DNA of 64,000 nucleotides from an uncultured Clostridia bacterium (GTDB lineage Bacteria > Bacillota > Clostridia > Oscillospirales > Acutalibacteraceae). The number at the start of each line of letters is the position of its first letter. Within the stretch, counting starts at the first letter, position 1. The position numbers and the translations under genes were made by a program. The notes below the pieces were generated by a model, which saw only the letters and a program-made list of their open reading frames with translations, was not told where the DNA came from and made no database searches. Location: the NCBI GenBank assembly GCA_947585745.1, contig CANPXF010000008.1, positions 21,155 to 85,154 on the forward strand, given 5' to 3'. Positions 1 to 6,366 of this stretch are shown piece after piece.

Positions 1-139
1 CTAATTCTTCCTCCAGCTTTTTGATTTTTTCTTCGGATTTGTCTTTTTTGGACTTTTTCTTATCGGTTTTTTTCTCGTTCTTTTCTTCCTCAGCCGTTTC
101 CTTTACCGATTCGGAAGTCTTGCTTTTTTCTTCGCTCAT
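1..139 (-). CDS. grpE: GrpE, nucleotide exchange factor of DnaK (N-terminus only)
   Basis: The first 46 codons run off the left edge of the window. The visible part starts MSEEKSK and is almost entirely Lys/Glu/Ser, ending in a coiled-coil-like KKLEEEL. This is the usual disordered N-terminal tail and start of the long helix of GrpE, which releases ADP from DnaK in the cytoplasm. The call rests on that composition and on position: it starts 4 bases after the hrcA stop, with an AAGGGATGAAG ribosome site lying inside the end of hrcA. The order hrcA-grpE(-dnaK-dnaJ) is standard in Firmicutes. No conserved GrpE core is visible here, so identity is mainly contextual. Confidence 0.8.
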   Translation of the reverse strand, partial: MSEEKSKTSESVKETAEEEKNEKKTDKKKSKKDKSEEKIKKLEEEL

Positions 140-143
140 ATCT

Positions 144-1175
144 TCATCCCTTTCTTACTAACTCGCTTATGAGAGTTGAAACGGTTTTAGCGGTAAATTC
201 TAAAATTGAAACCGTTTTTTTGTAGTCGGTTCTTATCGAGCCGATTAGAGCAAGCGCTCCGGCAGGCTGATTTTCAATCGTATACCTCGCGCTTATTAAA
301 GAGCTTCGTCTTAAAAGCGCGGATTCGTTTTCCCTGCCGATATATATGTTGGTGCCGTCGGGCACATTTCTGAAAAGCTCTTCGCATTTGCTGTCGTCGC
401 CGAGAAACTCAAGCACGTTTCTCGCACAAACAAGGTCAAGACCGCTTTGGTAAAGTAATTTTGTCGCGCCCTCTGTGTAGATATTCGTTCCCGAAGCCTC
501 CAAGCACGCGTTCATAACCGCATTGAGCATATCGGGCATCAAAAGTCCAAGCTCTCCGAACGACGCCGCAAAGGTCTGCGCGAAAGGCTGATTGACATAA
601 CCGAGCGGTTGCCCCGCCAGCGCTTCGTTTAACGAACGGTCAAAGACGTTGAGCATTTCGGGGGTTATCGCGAAGTCGCACCGAAACAGCCTGCTTTTTA
701 CCATTCCCGATGAGGTTATCAGAACCGCCATTGAGGTGTAGCGTCCCGTCTGTACAAATTTTATTTTGTAAACTCTCGCGTTTTCTCCGGGAGGAGTTGT
801 GGCGATTGACGCGGTAGAGAGCAGTTCAGAAAGAACTTTGCAAGCGGTTTTTAAAATTTGCTCGGGAGCGTCGCCATAGCTTTGCAGACGGCTTTCGATA
901 TACCGCTGAACTCTTTCGTCGGGCTCTTCTGCAACCATCAGGTTATCGACGTAATATCGGTAGCCCTGTTCGGTGGGAATACGTCCTGCTGAGGTGTGGG
1001 GCTGAACTAAAAATCCGTTGACGGTTAAGTCGGCAAGCTCGCTACGTATTGTAGCGGAGCTGACGTTAAGCCCCTCGCCGTTCATCAGCGCCTTTGAGCC
1101 TACAGGCTCGCCGTACTCGATATAGTTCTCTATGACAGCAGCGAGGATTTTCTGTTTGCGTAAAGCGATTTCCAT
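144..1175 (-). CDS. hrcA: HrcA, heat-inducible transcription repressor
   Basis: 343 residues, the normal HrcA length. An N-terminal winged helix (about residues 1-75) contains the family hallmarks VIENYIEYGEPVGSKAL, SSATIRSELADL and QPHTSAGRIPTEQGYRYYV. The remainder is the GAF-like and dimerisation part, with a conserved end (VSILEFTAKTVSTLI). HrcA binds CIRCE operators and represses class I heat-shock operons; its activity depends on GroEL. A perfect CIRCE lies upstream at 1257-1283, so the operon is autoregulated. The ATG at 1175 has a GAGGAG ribosome site. It is co-transcribed with grpE immediately downstream. Confidence 0.97.
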   Translation of the reverse strand: MEIALRKQKILAAVIENYIEYGEPVGSKALMNGEGLNVSSATIRSELADLTVNGFLVQPHTSAGRIPTEQGYRYYVDNLMVAEEPDERVQRYIESRLQSYGDAPEQILKTACKVLSELLSTASIATTPPGENARVYKIKFVQTGRYTSMAVLITSSGMVKSRLFRCDFAITPEMLNVFDRSLNEALAGQPLGYVNQPFAQTFAASFGELGLLMPDMLNAVMNACLEASGTNIYTEGATKLLYQSGLDLVCARNVLEFLGDDSKCEELFRNVPDGTNIYIGRENESALLRRSSLISARYTIENQPAGALALIGSIRTDYKKTVSILEFTAKTVSTLISELVRKG

Positions 1176-1256
1176 AGTTTTTCTCCTCGTCAGACTGTGT
1201 ATTCTCCGAGTATATTACTCGTTTTTTTGAAATGTGTTAACAATAAAATCAACAAA

Positions 1257-1283
1257 TTAGCACTCGAACACCGAGAGTGCTAA
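1257..1283 (-). promoter_or_regulatory. CIRCE operator of the hrcA operon
   Basis: TTAGCACTC, nine bases, GAGTGCTAA: an exact match to the CIRCE consensus that HrcA recognises. It lies just downstream of the predicted hrcA promoter, where a bound repressor would block initiation or early elongation. Confidence 0.97.
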
Positions 1284-1296
1284 TCTCTACAATATT

Positions 1297-1325
1297 AATT
1301 TAGCATTAAAGTCAAAAAAAGTCAA
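1297..1325 (-). promoter_or_regulatory. hrcA promoter
   Basis: On the minus strand TTGACT (1325-1320), a 17-base spacer, then TAAATT (1302-1297). The expected start near 1290 falls immediately before CIRCE. A second TTGACT at 1316-1311 with a nearby TATTGT is an alternative. Confidence 0.6.
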
Positions 1326-1418
1326 GGCAATTCATAAAAATTTTTCCTGCTTTTCAAAAAAATGCCGTTTTATCTGATTCCTTTTTCAGATTTTAAAGCA
1401 TATAAAAACCGATTTTTA

Positions 1419-1447
1419 TTGACTTTACCGCCCTTTATACCTATAAT
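1419..1447 (+). promoter_or_regulatory. Promoter of the small membrane protein at 1470
   Basis: TTGACT (1419-1424), 17-base spacer, perfect TATAAT (1442-1447). It sits inside the longer open frame that begins at 1362 and so shows that the true start is the ATG at 1470. Confidence 0.75.
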
Positions 1448-1469
1448 ATGTGACAAAGAGGGTGAATTT

Positions 1470-1733
1470 ATGGAGATTAAAGAGATAATGTACCTCGTGC
1501 TTTGGGCGGGACTTTCTGTGTATTGTATTTATTCTGCCCGAAAGATAAGCCCCGTATTATATATATTGGGCGGTTTTTTTGTGTTTATGTTCGCTTGGTA
1601 CTTAATAAACGATTTAACCGCGTTTGATATGTTTTCGGGAATGTATAATATAATTTTCAGGGGAATATGCCTCGCTTTTCTCGCCGTACTCGTCATTATA
1701 TATATAAGGATAAAGAAAAAACCAAAGGAATGA
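1470..1733 (+). CDS. Small membrane protein, unknown function
   Basis: 87 residues starting MEIKEIMYL, with about three hydrophobic helices (residues 5-20, 27-47, 60-80) and a basic tail (RIKKKPKE). The family is not recognised. The frame stays open back to 1362, but a TTGACT-17-TATAAT promoter lies at 1419-1447 and a GAGGGTG ribosome site precedes the ATG at 1470, so the upstream extension is not translated. It stands alone between the heat-shock operon and rpsT, as its own transcription unit. A membrane location is inferred only from hydrophobicity. Confidence 0.6.
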   Translation: MEIKEIMYLVLWAGLSVYCIYSARKISPVLYILGGFFVFMFAWYLINDLTAFDMFSGMYNIIFRGICLAFLAVLVIIYIRIKKKPKE

Positions 1734-1840
1734 TTTTAATTTAGTGAGCTGTAAAATATTTTACGGCTCAAATATAATTGATTTTATTAAAAGGAAATTT
1801 ACAGTTAAATAAAAAATTATTAAAATTTTCAGAAAAATAC

Positions 1841-1869
1841 TTGCATTTTTTGATTAATGATGTTATTAT
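1841..1869 (+). promoter_or_regulatory. rpsT promoter
   Basis: TTGCAT (1841-1846), 17-base spacer, TATTAT (1864-1869). It leaves a leader of about 48 bases before the rpsT start. Confidence 0.7.
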
Positions 1870-1923
1870 CATATGTACGTGACTAAAGAAATTAAGATTT
1901 TTAACTTTTAAGGAGGTGCGACA

Positions 1924-2184
1924 ATGCCTAACATTAAATCAGCTAAAAAGCGCGTTAAGGTTATCGCTACAAAAACAGCTCGGAATAAAGACACAAAGTC
2001 TGCGCTCAAAACCGCGATTAAAAAGGCTTATATCGCTATTGACTCTAACGCCGATAATAAGGCTGAGGCAGTTAGCTTTGCTGTAAAGAAGATTGACCAG
2101 GCTGCGTCTAAGGGTATTCTTCATAAGAATAAGGCAGCAAGAAGCAAGTCAAATCTCGCAAAGCGTCTTAACGCTTCCGCATAA
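1924..2184 (+). CDS. rpsT: 30S ribosomal protein S20
   Basis: 86 residues, the usual S20 length, highly basic and helical. It begins [14 protein letters not shown] and contains the typical [26 protein letters not shown] region near the end (residues 69-82), seen here as [20 protein letters not shown]20 is a primary binder of 16S rRNA in the small subunit. AGGAGGTG at 1911-1918 gives a strong ribosome site. It is monocistronic, with its own promoter and an intrinsic terminator directly after it. Confidence 0.98.
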   Translation: MPNIKSAKKRVKVIATKTARNKDTKSALKTAIKKAYIAIDSNADNKAEAVSFAVKKIDQAASKGILHKNKAARSKSNLAKRLNASA

Positions 2185-2204
2185 TCGAGAAATTTTGAGT
2201 TTTG

Positions 2205-2235
2205 TTCCCGTCCGTTTCGGTCGGGAATTTCTTTT
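2205..2235 (+). terminator. rpsT terminator
   Basis: TTCCCGTCCG and CGGTCGGGAA form a 10-bp stem with one mismatch and a 3-base loop, followed by a T-rich run. Confidence 0.8.
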
Positions 2236-2254
2236 ATTTAATGGGAATTAGCTG

Positions 2255-2282
2255 TTGACTTTTTTAAAAAAACTGTTATTAT
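2255..2282 (+). promoter_or_regulatory. Promoter of the 50-residue membrane protein gene
   Basis: TTGACT (2255-2260), 16-base spacer, TATTAT (2277-2282). Confidence 0.65.
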
Positions 2283-2345
2283 AAATATAGAATTTAAAAC
2301 AAATACTAATTAAAAATATACAGATTAATTTTCGGGAGGCTTAAT

Positions 2346-2498
2346 ATGGAAAAGAAAGGCAAATTAGGATTTATTATCGGAATTATCTCCTTTGTCGCGG
2401 CTATGAGCGCGGCGTTTACAGCGTTCTTTATCGTACGGGAGAAAAAGAAAAAGGACGACGAAGAGCTTATGAATTACCTCGATTGTTCTATCGAGTAA
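2346..2498 (+). CDS. Small single-pass membrane protein, unknown
   Basis: 50 residues: MEKKGKLGF, then one hydrophobic helix (about residues 7-30), then a charged tail REKKKKDDEELMNYLDCSIE. A GGGAGG ribosome site lies 6 bases before the ATG, a consensus promoter is upstream and a perfect-stem terminator follows, so this is a convincing small gene. The pattern (short N-terminus, one helix, highly charged cytoplasmic tail) resembles YtxH-like small membrane proteins, but the family cannot be assigned. Confidence 0.65.
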   Translation: MEKKGKLGFIIGIISFVAAMSAAFTAFFIVREKKKKDDEELMNYLDCSIE

Positions 2499-2511
2499 AA
2501 GTAAAAAATTG

Positions 2512-2541
2512 TCGGTCGGGTAAATCCCGACCGATTTTGTT
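2512..2541 (+). terminator. Intrinsic terminator
   Basis: TCGGTCGGG, loop TAAAT, CCCGACCGA: a perfect 9-bp stem followed by TTTTGTTTG. Confidence 0.85.
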
Positions 2542-2584
2542 TGTCCGCTTGTAAGATGATTAGGTAGAAATTGATAAAAATTTG

Positions 2585-2612
2585 TTGACAAATAATTTGC
2601 TTGATATATAAT
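2585..2612 (+). promoter_or_regulatory. Promoter of the secreted protein gene at 2647
   Basis: Perfect TTGACA (2585-2590), 16-base spacer, perfect TATAAT (2607-2612). The leader to the ATG is about 28 bases. Confidence 0.8.
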
Positions 2613-2646
2613 ATAGAAAGCTGAATAAAAAACAGGATGTGAAGAA

Positions 2647-3162
2647 ATGAAAAAAACAGTCGTTACTATTTTGTGTATTATTTTAGCGGTCGGGATAGTC
2701 GCAGGTCTGCCGATATTATGCGGTAACAATCCCGAGAAAATCGAAAAGGTTTTCAGCGATACCATAAAATCTCTCGACAACGGCGAAAAAGGACTTAAAG
2801 AGCTGTTTACCGAGCAAGCCGTAAACGAGAGCGAACCGGGAAACATAGACGAGGGAATAAGAGAACTTTCGGAGTTTTACAAGGGAAAATCCGTGAAGAT
2901 AGAGGACCTCGAGATTTTCCACGAAACACAAAACATATACCGCGCGTACGCTACGGTAACGACCGACGAGGACGAGTATTTTTTGTGTGTTTCAATAACG
3001 GGCGCGAGGTTAATCGACCCCGTGGGAATAAATCAGTTTATAATTGAGAAAAACAAGAATTTCCAAAAGAAACATATTTTGGAGAAAAAGGCCCTTAAAA
3101 AATATGAGGGAAAAGCTGATGAATACGGAATTACAATCCGCAGACATAACGACCACAGATAA
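2647..3162 (+). CDS. Secreted or membrane-anchored protein, DUF5104-like
   Basis: 171 residues. An N-terminal hydrophobic segment (residues 4-22, KKTVVTILCIILAVGIVAG) leads to GLPILCGNN, where a Cys at about 25 could be lipidated although the lipobox is poor. The soluble part (EKVFSDTIKSLDNGEKGLKELFTEQAV ... IDEGIRELSEFYKG) has the layout of DUF5104 lipoproteins, an NTF2-like fold with unknown function. The family assignment is from memory of that pattern and is tentative. It has its own consensus promoter and terminator. Likely extracytoplasmic. Confidence 0.55.
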   Translation: MKKTVVTILCIILAVGIVAGLPILCGNNPEKIEKVFSDTIKSLDNGEKGLKELFTEQAVNESEPGNIDEGIRELSEFYKGKSVKIEDLEIFHETQNIYRAYATVTTDEDEYFLCVSITGARLIDPVGINQFIIEKNKNFQKKHILEKKALKKYEGKADEYGITIRRHNDHR

Positions 3163-3175
3163 TAAAGCAAATTGA

Positions 3176-3212
3176 AACGCTGTAACGGCTAAAAACCGAT
3201 ACAGCGTTTTTT
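3176..3212 (+). terminator. Intrinsic terminator
   Basis: AACGCTGTAACGG pairs with CCGATACAGCGTT (one mismatch), followed by TTTTT. Confidence 0.85.
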
Positions 3213-3250
3213 AATGTCCTTTAAATGTTAAAATGAATAATTTTCTATAA

Positions 3251-3280
3251 AAACGCGTTACCCAAACGTGTAACGCGTTT
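3251..3280 (-). terminator. Terminator of the CRP-family gene
   Basis: Inverted repeat AACGCGTTAC / GTAACGCGTT. Read on the minus strand it is followed by a T run and lies about 40 bases after the regulator's stop codon. Confidence 0.65.
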
Positions 3281-3320
3281 GTTGTTAGCAGTAGAAGCCT
3301 TTACGCGTTTTCCGAAAGTA

Positions 3321-3962
3321 TTAATTGTTTTCACCTGTTTTTTCAAGGGCGGTTGTATCCAAAATTAAAATTTTTCCGTACTCCGTTTTTAAAATATTAT
3401 CACGTTTAAAACGATTTAAAATTTTGCTGACGGTCACCCTCGATACCCCGACCATTCCCGCGATTTCCTCGTGAGTGAGATTTACGGTTTTTTTACCGTT
3501 GTTGTTTTTGATGTTTTGAGTTAAAAGCTGTGCTATTCTCCCGTCTGCCCTCATAAACGCCATTGAATCAATTTGGCTCGAAAGCTGGCGGATACGCGTC
3601 GCCTGAATTTCAAGAAGCTCGAGCGCAAGCTCGGGATTTTCTCGGATTAAACTGACAAGCTTTCTCTCGTTTACAGTTACAAGCTCAATATTTGTGACGG
3701 CGCACGCGGAGCTTACCCTCGGCATTTTATCGAAAAATGCCGCCTCGCCTAAGATTTCACCGCTTGAGGCGGTCGAAAGAGTTTTTTCCAGCCCGTCGGG
3801 GGAAATCATAAACACCTTTACCTTGCCTTTTTTTAAATAATAGAAGCAGTCCGCGCGGTCGCCCTGATGATATATGATTTCTCCTTTGGATATTTTTTTG
3901 ACGGGAGTTTCCCGAGAGAAAACAGCCTGCAAATTTTTATGGGAAAAAGAAGTTTTTTCCAT
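3321..3962 (-). CDS. CRP/FNR-family transcriptional regulator
   Basis: 213 residues from the chosen ATG. A cyclic-nucleotide-binding-like beta barrel occupies about residues 18-125 (ISKGEIIYHQGDRADCFYYLKKGKVKV, then GEILGEAAFFDKMPRVSSA), followed by the dimer helix and a C-terminal Crp-type winged helix (LTHEEIAGMVGVSRVTVSKILNRFK). The N-terminus lacks the cysteine cluster of Fe-S FNR proteins, so the effector is unknown. The longer frame back to 4022 is rejected because a promoter (3993-4022) lies within it and GAGGGTGA precedes the ATG at 3962. It is divergent from leuC, which it might regulate; no target site is visible. Confidence 0.9.
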   Translation of the reverse strand: MEKTSFSHKNLQAVFSRETPVKKISKGEIIYHQGDRADCFYYLKKGKVKVFMISPDGLEKTLSTASSGEILGEAAFFDKMPRVSSACAVTNIELVTVNERKLVSLIRENPELALELLEIQATRIRQLSSQIDSMAFMRADGRIAQLLTQNIKNNNGKKTVNLTHEEIAGMVGVSRVTVSKILNRFKRDNILKTEYGKILILDTTALEKTGENN

Positions 3963-3992
3963 TGAGCTCACCCTCGTTAATTTATTGTATAA

Positions 3993-4022
3993 ATTGTAGC
4001 ATAGTTTACAATCTTTTTTCAA
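3993..4022 (-). promoter_or_regulatory. Promoter of the CRP-family gene
   Basis: Minus strand TTGAAA (4022-4017), 18-base spacer, TACAAT (3998-3993). It sets the gene start at 3962. Confidence 0.65.
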
Positions 4023-4062
4023 GTAAATATGAGATAATATTAAAAATCCGAGGTGAGATTTT

Positions 4063-4086
4063 ATGCGGATTTTATGCGTTGCGTAA
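4063..4086 (+). CDS. Possible leader peptide upstream of leuC (MRILCVA)
   Basis: GAGGTGA, six bases, then ATG CGG ATT TTA TGC GTT GCG TAA. A well-placed ribosome site starts a seven-codon frame holding Ile, Leu and Val codons just ahead of a leucine/isoleucine pathway gene. No terminator with a T run is visible before leuC; only a weak GCGTAAA/TTTACGC pairing is seen. Treat as a possibility, not a demonstrated attenuator. Confidence 0.25.
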   Translation: MRILCVA

Positions 4087-4139
4087 AATTCGGCGTTATA
4101 AAGCTTATTTACGCTTATGATTTAAGGAGGAAAATTACT

Positions 4140-5405
4140 ATGGGAATGACTATGTCACAAAAAATTCTCGCCGCTCACGCGGGACTGCCCGAGGTAAAGG
4201 CGGGCCAGCTTATTGAGGCGAAATTGGACTTGGTTCTCGGAAACGACGTTACAACGCCTGTTGCGATAAATGTTTTTGAAGAAAACAACGCGAAATCGGT
4301 ATTTGACAATACAAAAATCGCGATGATTATGGACCATTTTACCCCTAATAAGGATATTAAGGCGGCGACGCAGGTTAAGCAGGTTCGTGATTTCGCGGAT
4401 AAATACAATATTACAAATTACCGTGACGTGGGAGATATGGGAATTGAACATGCCCTTTTGCCTGAAATGGGACTTGTCGGCCCCGGCTGTCTTTGTATCG
4501 GAGCGGATTCACACACCTGTACATACGGCGCTCTCGGAGCGTTTTCAACGGGCATCGGCTCGACCGATATGTGCGCGGGTATGATAAGCGGAAAGGCGTG
4601 GTTTAAGGTTCCGTCTGCAATTAAGTTTAATTTAATCGGCAAGCCGAAGGGCTATGTTTCGGGCAAGGACGTTATACTTCATATTATAGGAAAAATCGGG
4701 GTTGACGGCGCGCTTTACAAGTCTATGGAGTTTGTCGGCGAGGGAGTTAAGTACCTTAACATTGATGACAGGCTTTGTATCGCCAATATGGCGATTGAGG
4801 CGGGAGCCAAAAACGGAATTTTCCCCGTAGACGATATTACCCGTGAATACTGCGACGGACGTTATCAGGGAGTCGCGGTGGAGTATGAGGCGGACGAGGA
4901 CGCGGTTTACGACGAGGAGTACACTATCGATTTGTCAGCCCTGCGCCCGACTGTTTCATTCCCTCATCTGCCCGAAAACACAAGAACAGTTGATGAAATC
5001 GGCGAAAAAGAGGTTAAAATTGACCAGGTGGTTATCGGCTCGTGTACAAACGGACGTATTTCCGATTTACGCGCGGCCGCCGAGGTGCTCAGAGGCAAAA
5101 AGCTTGCGCGCGGTGTACGCTGTATCGTAATCCCCGGCACGCAGAAAATCTGGACTCAGGCTATGCACGAGGGACTTTTTGATGTTTTTGTAGAGGCTGG
5201 GGCTGTGGTTTCAACTCCTACCTGCGGACCGTGTCTGGGCGGTCATATGGGTATTCTCGCGGCAGGCGAGAGAGCAGTTTCAACAACAAACCGTAACTTT
5301 GTGGGACGTATGGGACACGTTGACAGCGAGGTTTACCTCGCCTCACCCGCGGTTGCCGCCGCAAGCGCGGTTACGGGATATATAACAGACCCCGCCAAGG
5401 TTTAA
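4140..5405 (+). CDS. leuC: 3-isopropylmalate dehydratase large subunit
   Basis: 421 residues, the length of the short (clostridial/archaeal) LeuC/HacA class. It isomerises 2- to 3-isopropylmalate in leucine synthesis through a [4Fe-4S] cluster. Visible cluster ligands are the Cys in GSCTNGR (about residue 302) and the two in TCGPCLGG (about 362 and 365); [13 protein letters not shown] is the aconitase signature. The frame is open upstream to 4053, but AAGGAGG lies 9 bases before the ATG at 4140 (MGMTMSQKI). It forms the enzyme with leuD downstream. leuA and leuB are not in the window. Confidence 0.95.
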   Translation: MGMTMSQKILAAHAGLPEVKAGQLIEAKLDLVLGNDVTTPVAINVFEENNAKSVFDNTKIAMIMDHFTPNKDIKAATQVKQVRDFADKYNITNYRDVGDMGIEHALLPEMGLVGPGCLCIGADSHTCTYGALGAFSTGIGSTDMCAGMISGKAWFKVPSAIKFNLIGKPKGYVSGKDVILHIIGKIGVDGALYKSMEFVGEGVKYLNIDDRLCIANMAIEAGAKNGIFPVDDITREYCDGRYQGVAVEYEADEDAVYDEEYTIDLSALRPTVSFPHLPENTRTVDEIGEKEVKIDQVVIGSCTNGRISDLRAAAEVLRGKKLARGVRCIVIPGTQKIWTQAMHEGLFDVFVEAGAVVSTPTCGPCLGGHMGILAAGERAVSTTNRNFVGRMGHVDSEVYLASPAVAAASAVTGYITDPAKV

Positions 5406-5508
5406 GGAGGAAATAGTGTGAAAATTCACACTAATATAATTTTGTATTGCCCGCTCAGTTTGCCGTAAACGGCAGAGAGCGACGGCTAAATCACCGTACA
5501 CGCCTTGT
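5406..5508 (+). other. leuC-leuD spacer with a strong SD and short frame
   Basis: leuC ends in TAAGGAGGAAATA, an ideal ribosome site that would normally serve leuD, but leuD begins about 160 bases later. The site instead precedes GTG at 5418, opening a 16-codon frame to 5468 (MKIHTNIILYCPLSLP). An 18-bp palindrome AGTGTGAAAATTCACACT (5415-5432) overlaps that start. The spacer looks like an insertion between leuD and its original ribosome site; the short frame may be only a by-product. Confidence 0.35.
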
Positions 5509-5561
5509 CCGCCCACGAATAAGGCTGTATAAATTTTAATAACTATTTGTGGGCAGAAAGG
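5509..5561 (+). repeat. CCGCCCAC hairpin element carrying a ribosome site (copy 1)
   Basis: CCGCCCACGA at 5509, then GTGGGCAGAAAGG at 5549-5561. The same arrangement, CCGCCCACGA to GTGGGCGGAAAGG, occurs at 19560-19605 in front of the first kinase gene. The arms can pair (7 of 8 bp here, 8 of 8 there), and the AAAGG at the right end is the ribosome site of the following gene in both cases. Confidence 0.5.
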
Positions 5562-5566
5562 CTATT

Positions 5567-6064
5567 GTGATTACTATGCAGAACGCAAAAGGCAAGGTAC
5601 ATAAATTCGGAGATAACGTGGATACCGACGTAATTATTCCCGCGCGTTATCTTAACACCGCCTCCCATAAGGAGCTGGCGGCTCATTGTATGGAGGATAT
5701 AGACAAGGAATTCGTAAACAAGGTCAACGACGGCGATATTATGGTCGCGGCTAAAAATTTCGGATGCGGTTCCTCGCGCGAACACGCTCCTATCGCGATT
5801 AAAGCAAGCGGAATAAGCTGTGTAATTGCGTCGAGCTTTGCGAGAATTTTTTACCGCAACGCAATTAATATCGGACTTCCGATTGTCGAGTGTCCCGAGG
5901 CGGCGGAGGCGATTTCAAACGGTGATATTGTTTCGGTCGATTTTAATACGGGCGTTATTACGAACGAAACTACGGGCGAAAAGTTTCAGGGAGAACCTTT
6001 TCCCGAATTTATCCAAAACATAATCGCAAAGGGCGGACTGATTAATTCAATTAAAAAATTTTAA
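5567..6064 (+). CDS. leuD: 3-isopropylmalate dehydratase small subunit
   Basis: 165 residues from GTG 5567; the aconitase swivel domain that completes the leuC enzyme. Family marks: [20 protein letters not shown] near the start, [12 protein letters not shown] (about residues 67-78) and the C-terminal phosphate-side loop. The GTG at 5567 has AGAAAGG five bases upstream; the ATG at 5576 (MQNAKGK) is the alternative and would also give a normal length. The ribosome site belongs to the hairpin element at 5509-5561. It is co-oriented with leuC, separated by an unusual 160-base spacer. Confidence 0.94.
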   Translation: MITMQNAKGKVHKFGDNVDTDVIIPARYLNTASHKELAAHCMEDIDKEFVNKVNDGDIMVAAKNFGCGSSREHAPIAIKASGISCVIASSFARIFYRNAINIGLPIVECPEAAEAISNGDIVSVDFNTGVITNETTGEKFQGEPFPEFIQNIIAKGGLINSIKKF

Positions 6065-6065
6065 A

Positions 6066-6323
6066 TCTCCACGTCAAATATTGCAGTCCCTATCGGATAA
6101 TTCATCTCCCTCAAACCATTCTCCCTCTATTTTACTTTGGATGGGGAGGACAGGTTCTGCTGTAGACTTTTTAAAACTTTTCCTCTAAATCCGATTTGAA
6201 AAAGAATTAAAAGGTTATCTATAAATTTAATTTTTAATTCTTAATTTTTAATTTTTAATTCAAAAATCCCCCAAACCGTTCTTCCCCTATTTTACTTTGG
6301 GTGGGGAGGATAGGGACTGCAAT
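6066..6323. repeat. MITE-like intergenic repeat with 15-bp terminal inverted repeats (copy A)
   Basis: This fills the leuD-ilvB gap. ATTGCAGTCCCTATC at 6080-6094 is matched exactly by its inverse GATAGGGACTGCAAT at 6309-6323, giving a 244-bp unit. Inside are two direct copies of a segment of about 45 bp (CCCTCAAACCATTCT... and CCCCCAAACCGTTCT..., each ending TGGGGAGGA) and a TTAATTTTTAATT tract. The preceding TCTCCACGTCA and the body recur at 60150-60580 and 61488-61740. No transposase is present, so it looks non-autonomous. Confidence 0.75.
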
Positions 6324-6340
6324 GTTTAACTGAGAGATAG

Positions 6341-6366
6341 AAAAAACTCCCTTTCGGGAGTTTTTT
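6341..6366. terminator. Bidirectional terminator at the ilvB 3' end
   Basis: AAAAAACTCCC, loop TTTC, GGGAGTTTTTT: perfect 11-bp stem with A and T runs on both sides. It overlaps the ilvB stop codon on the minus strand. Confidence 0.85.

Noticed and set aside
1362..1469. N-terminal extension of the small membrane protein
   Set aside because: A TTGACT-17-TATAAT promoter lies within it and a good ribosome site precedes the internal ATG at 1470.
1745..1769. Hairpin after the small membrane protein gene (GAGC...GCTC with GTAAAA/TTTTAC)
   Set aside because: The stem is plausible but no T run follows it, so it was not called as a terminator.
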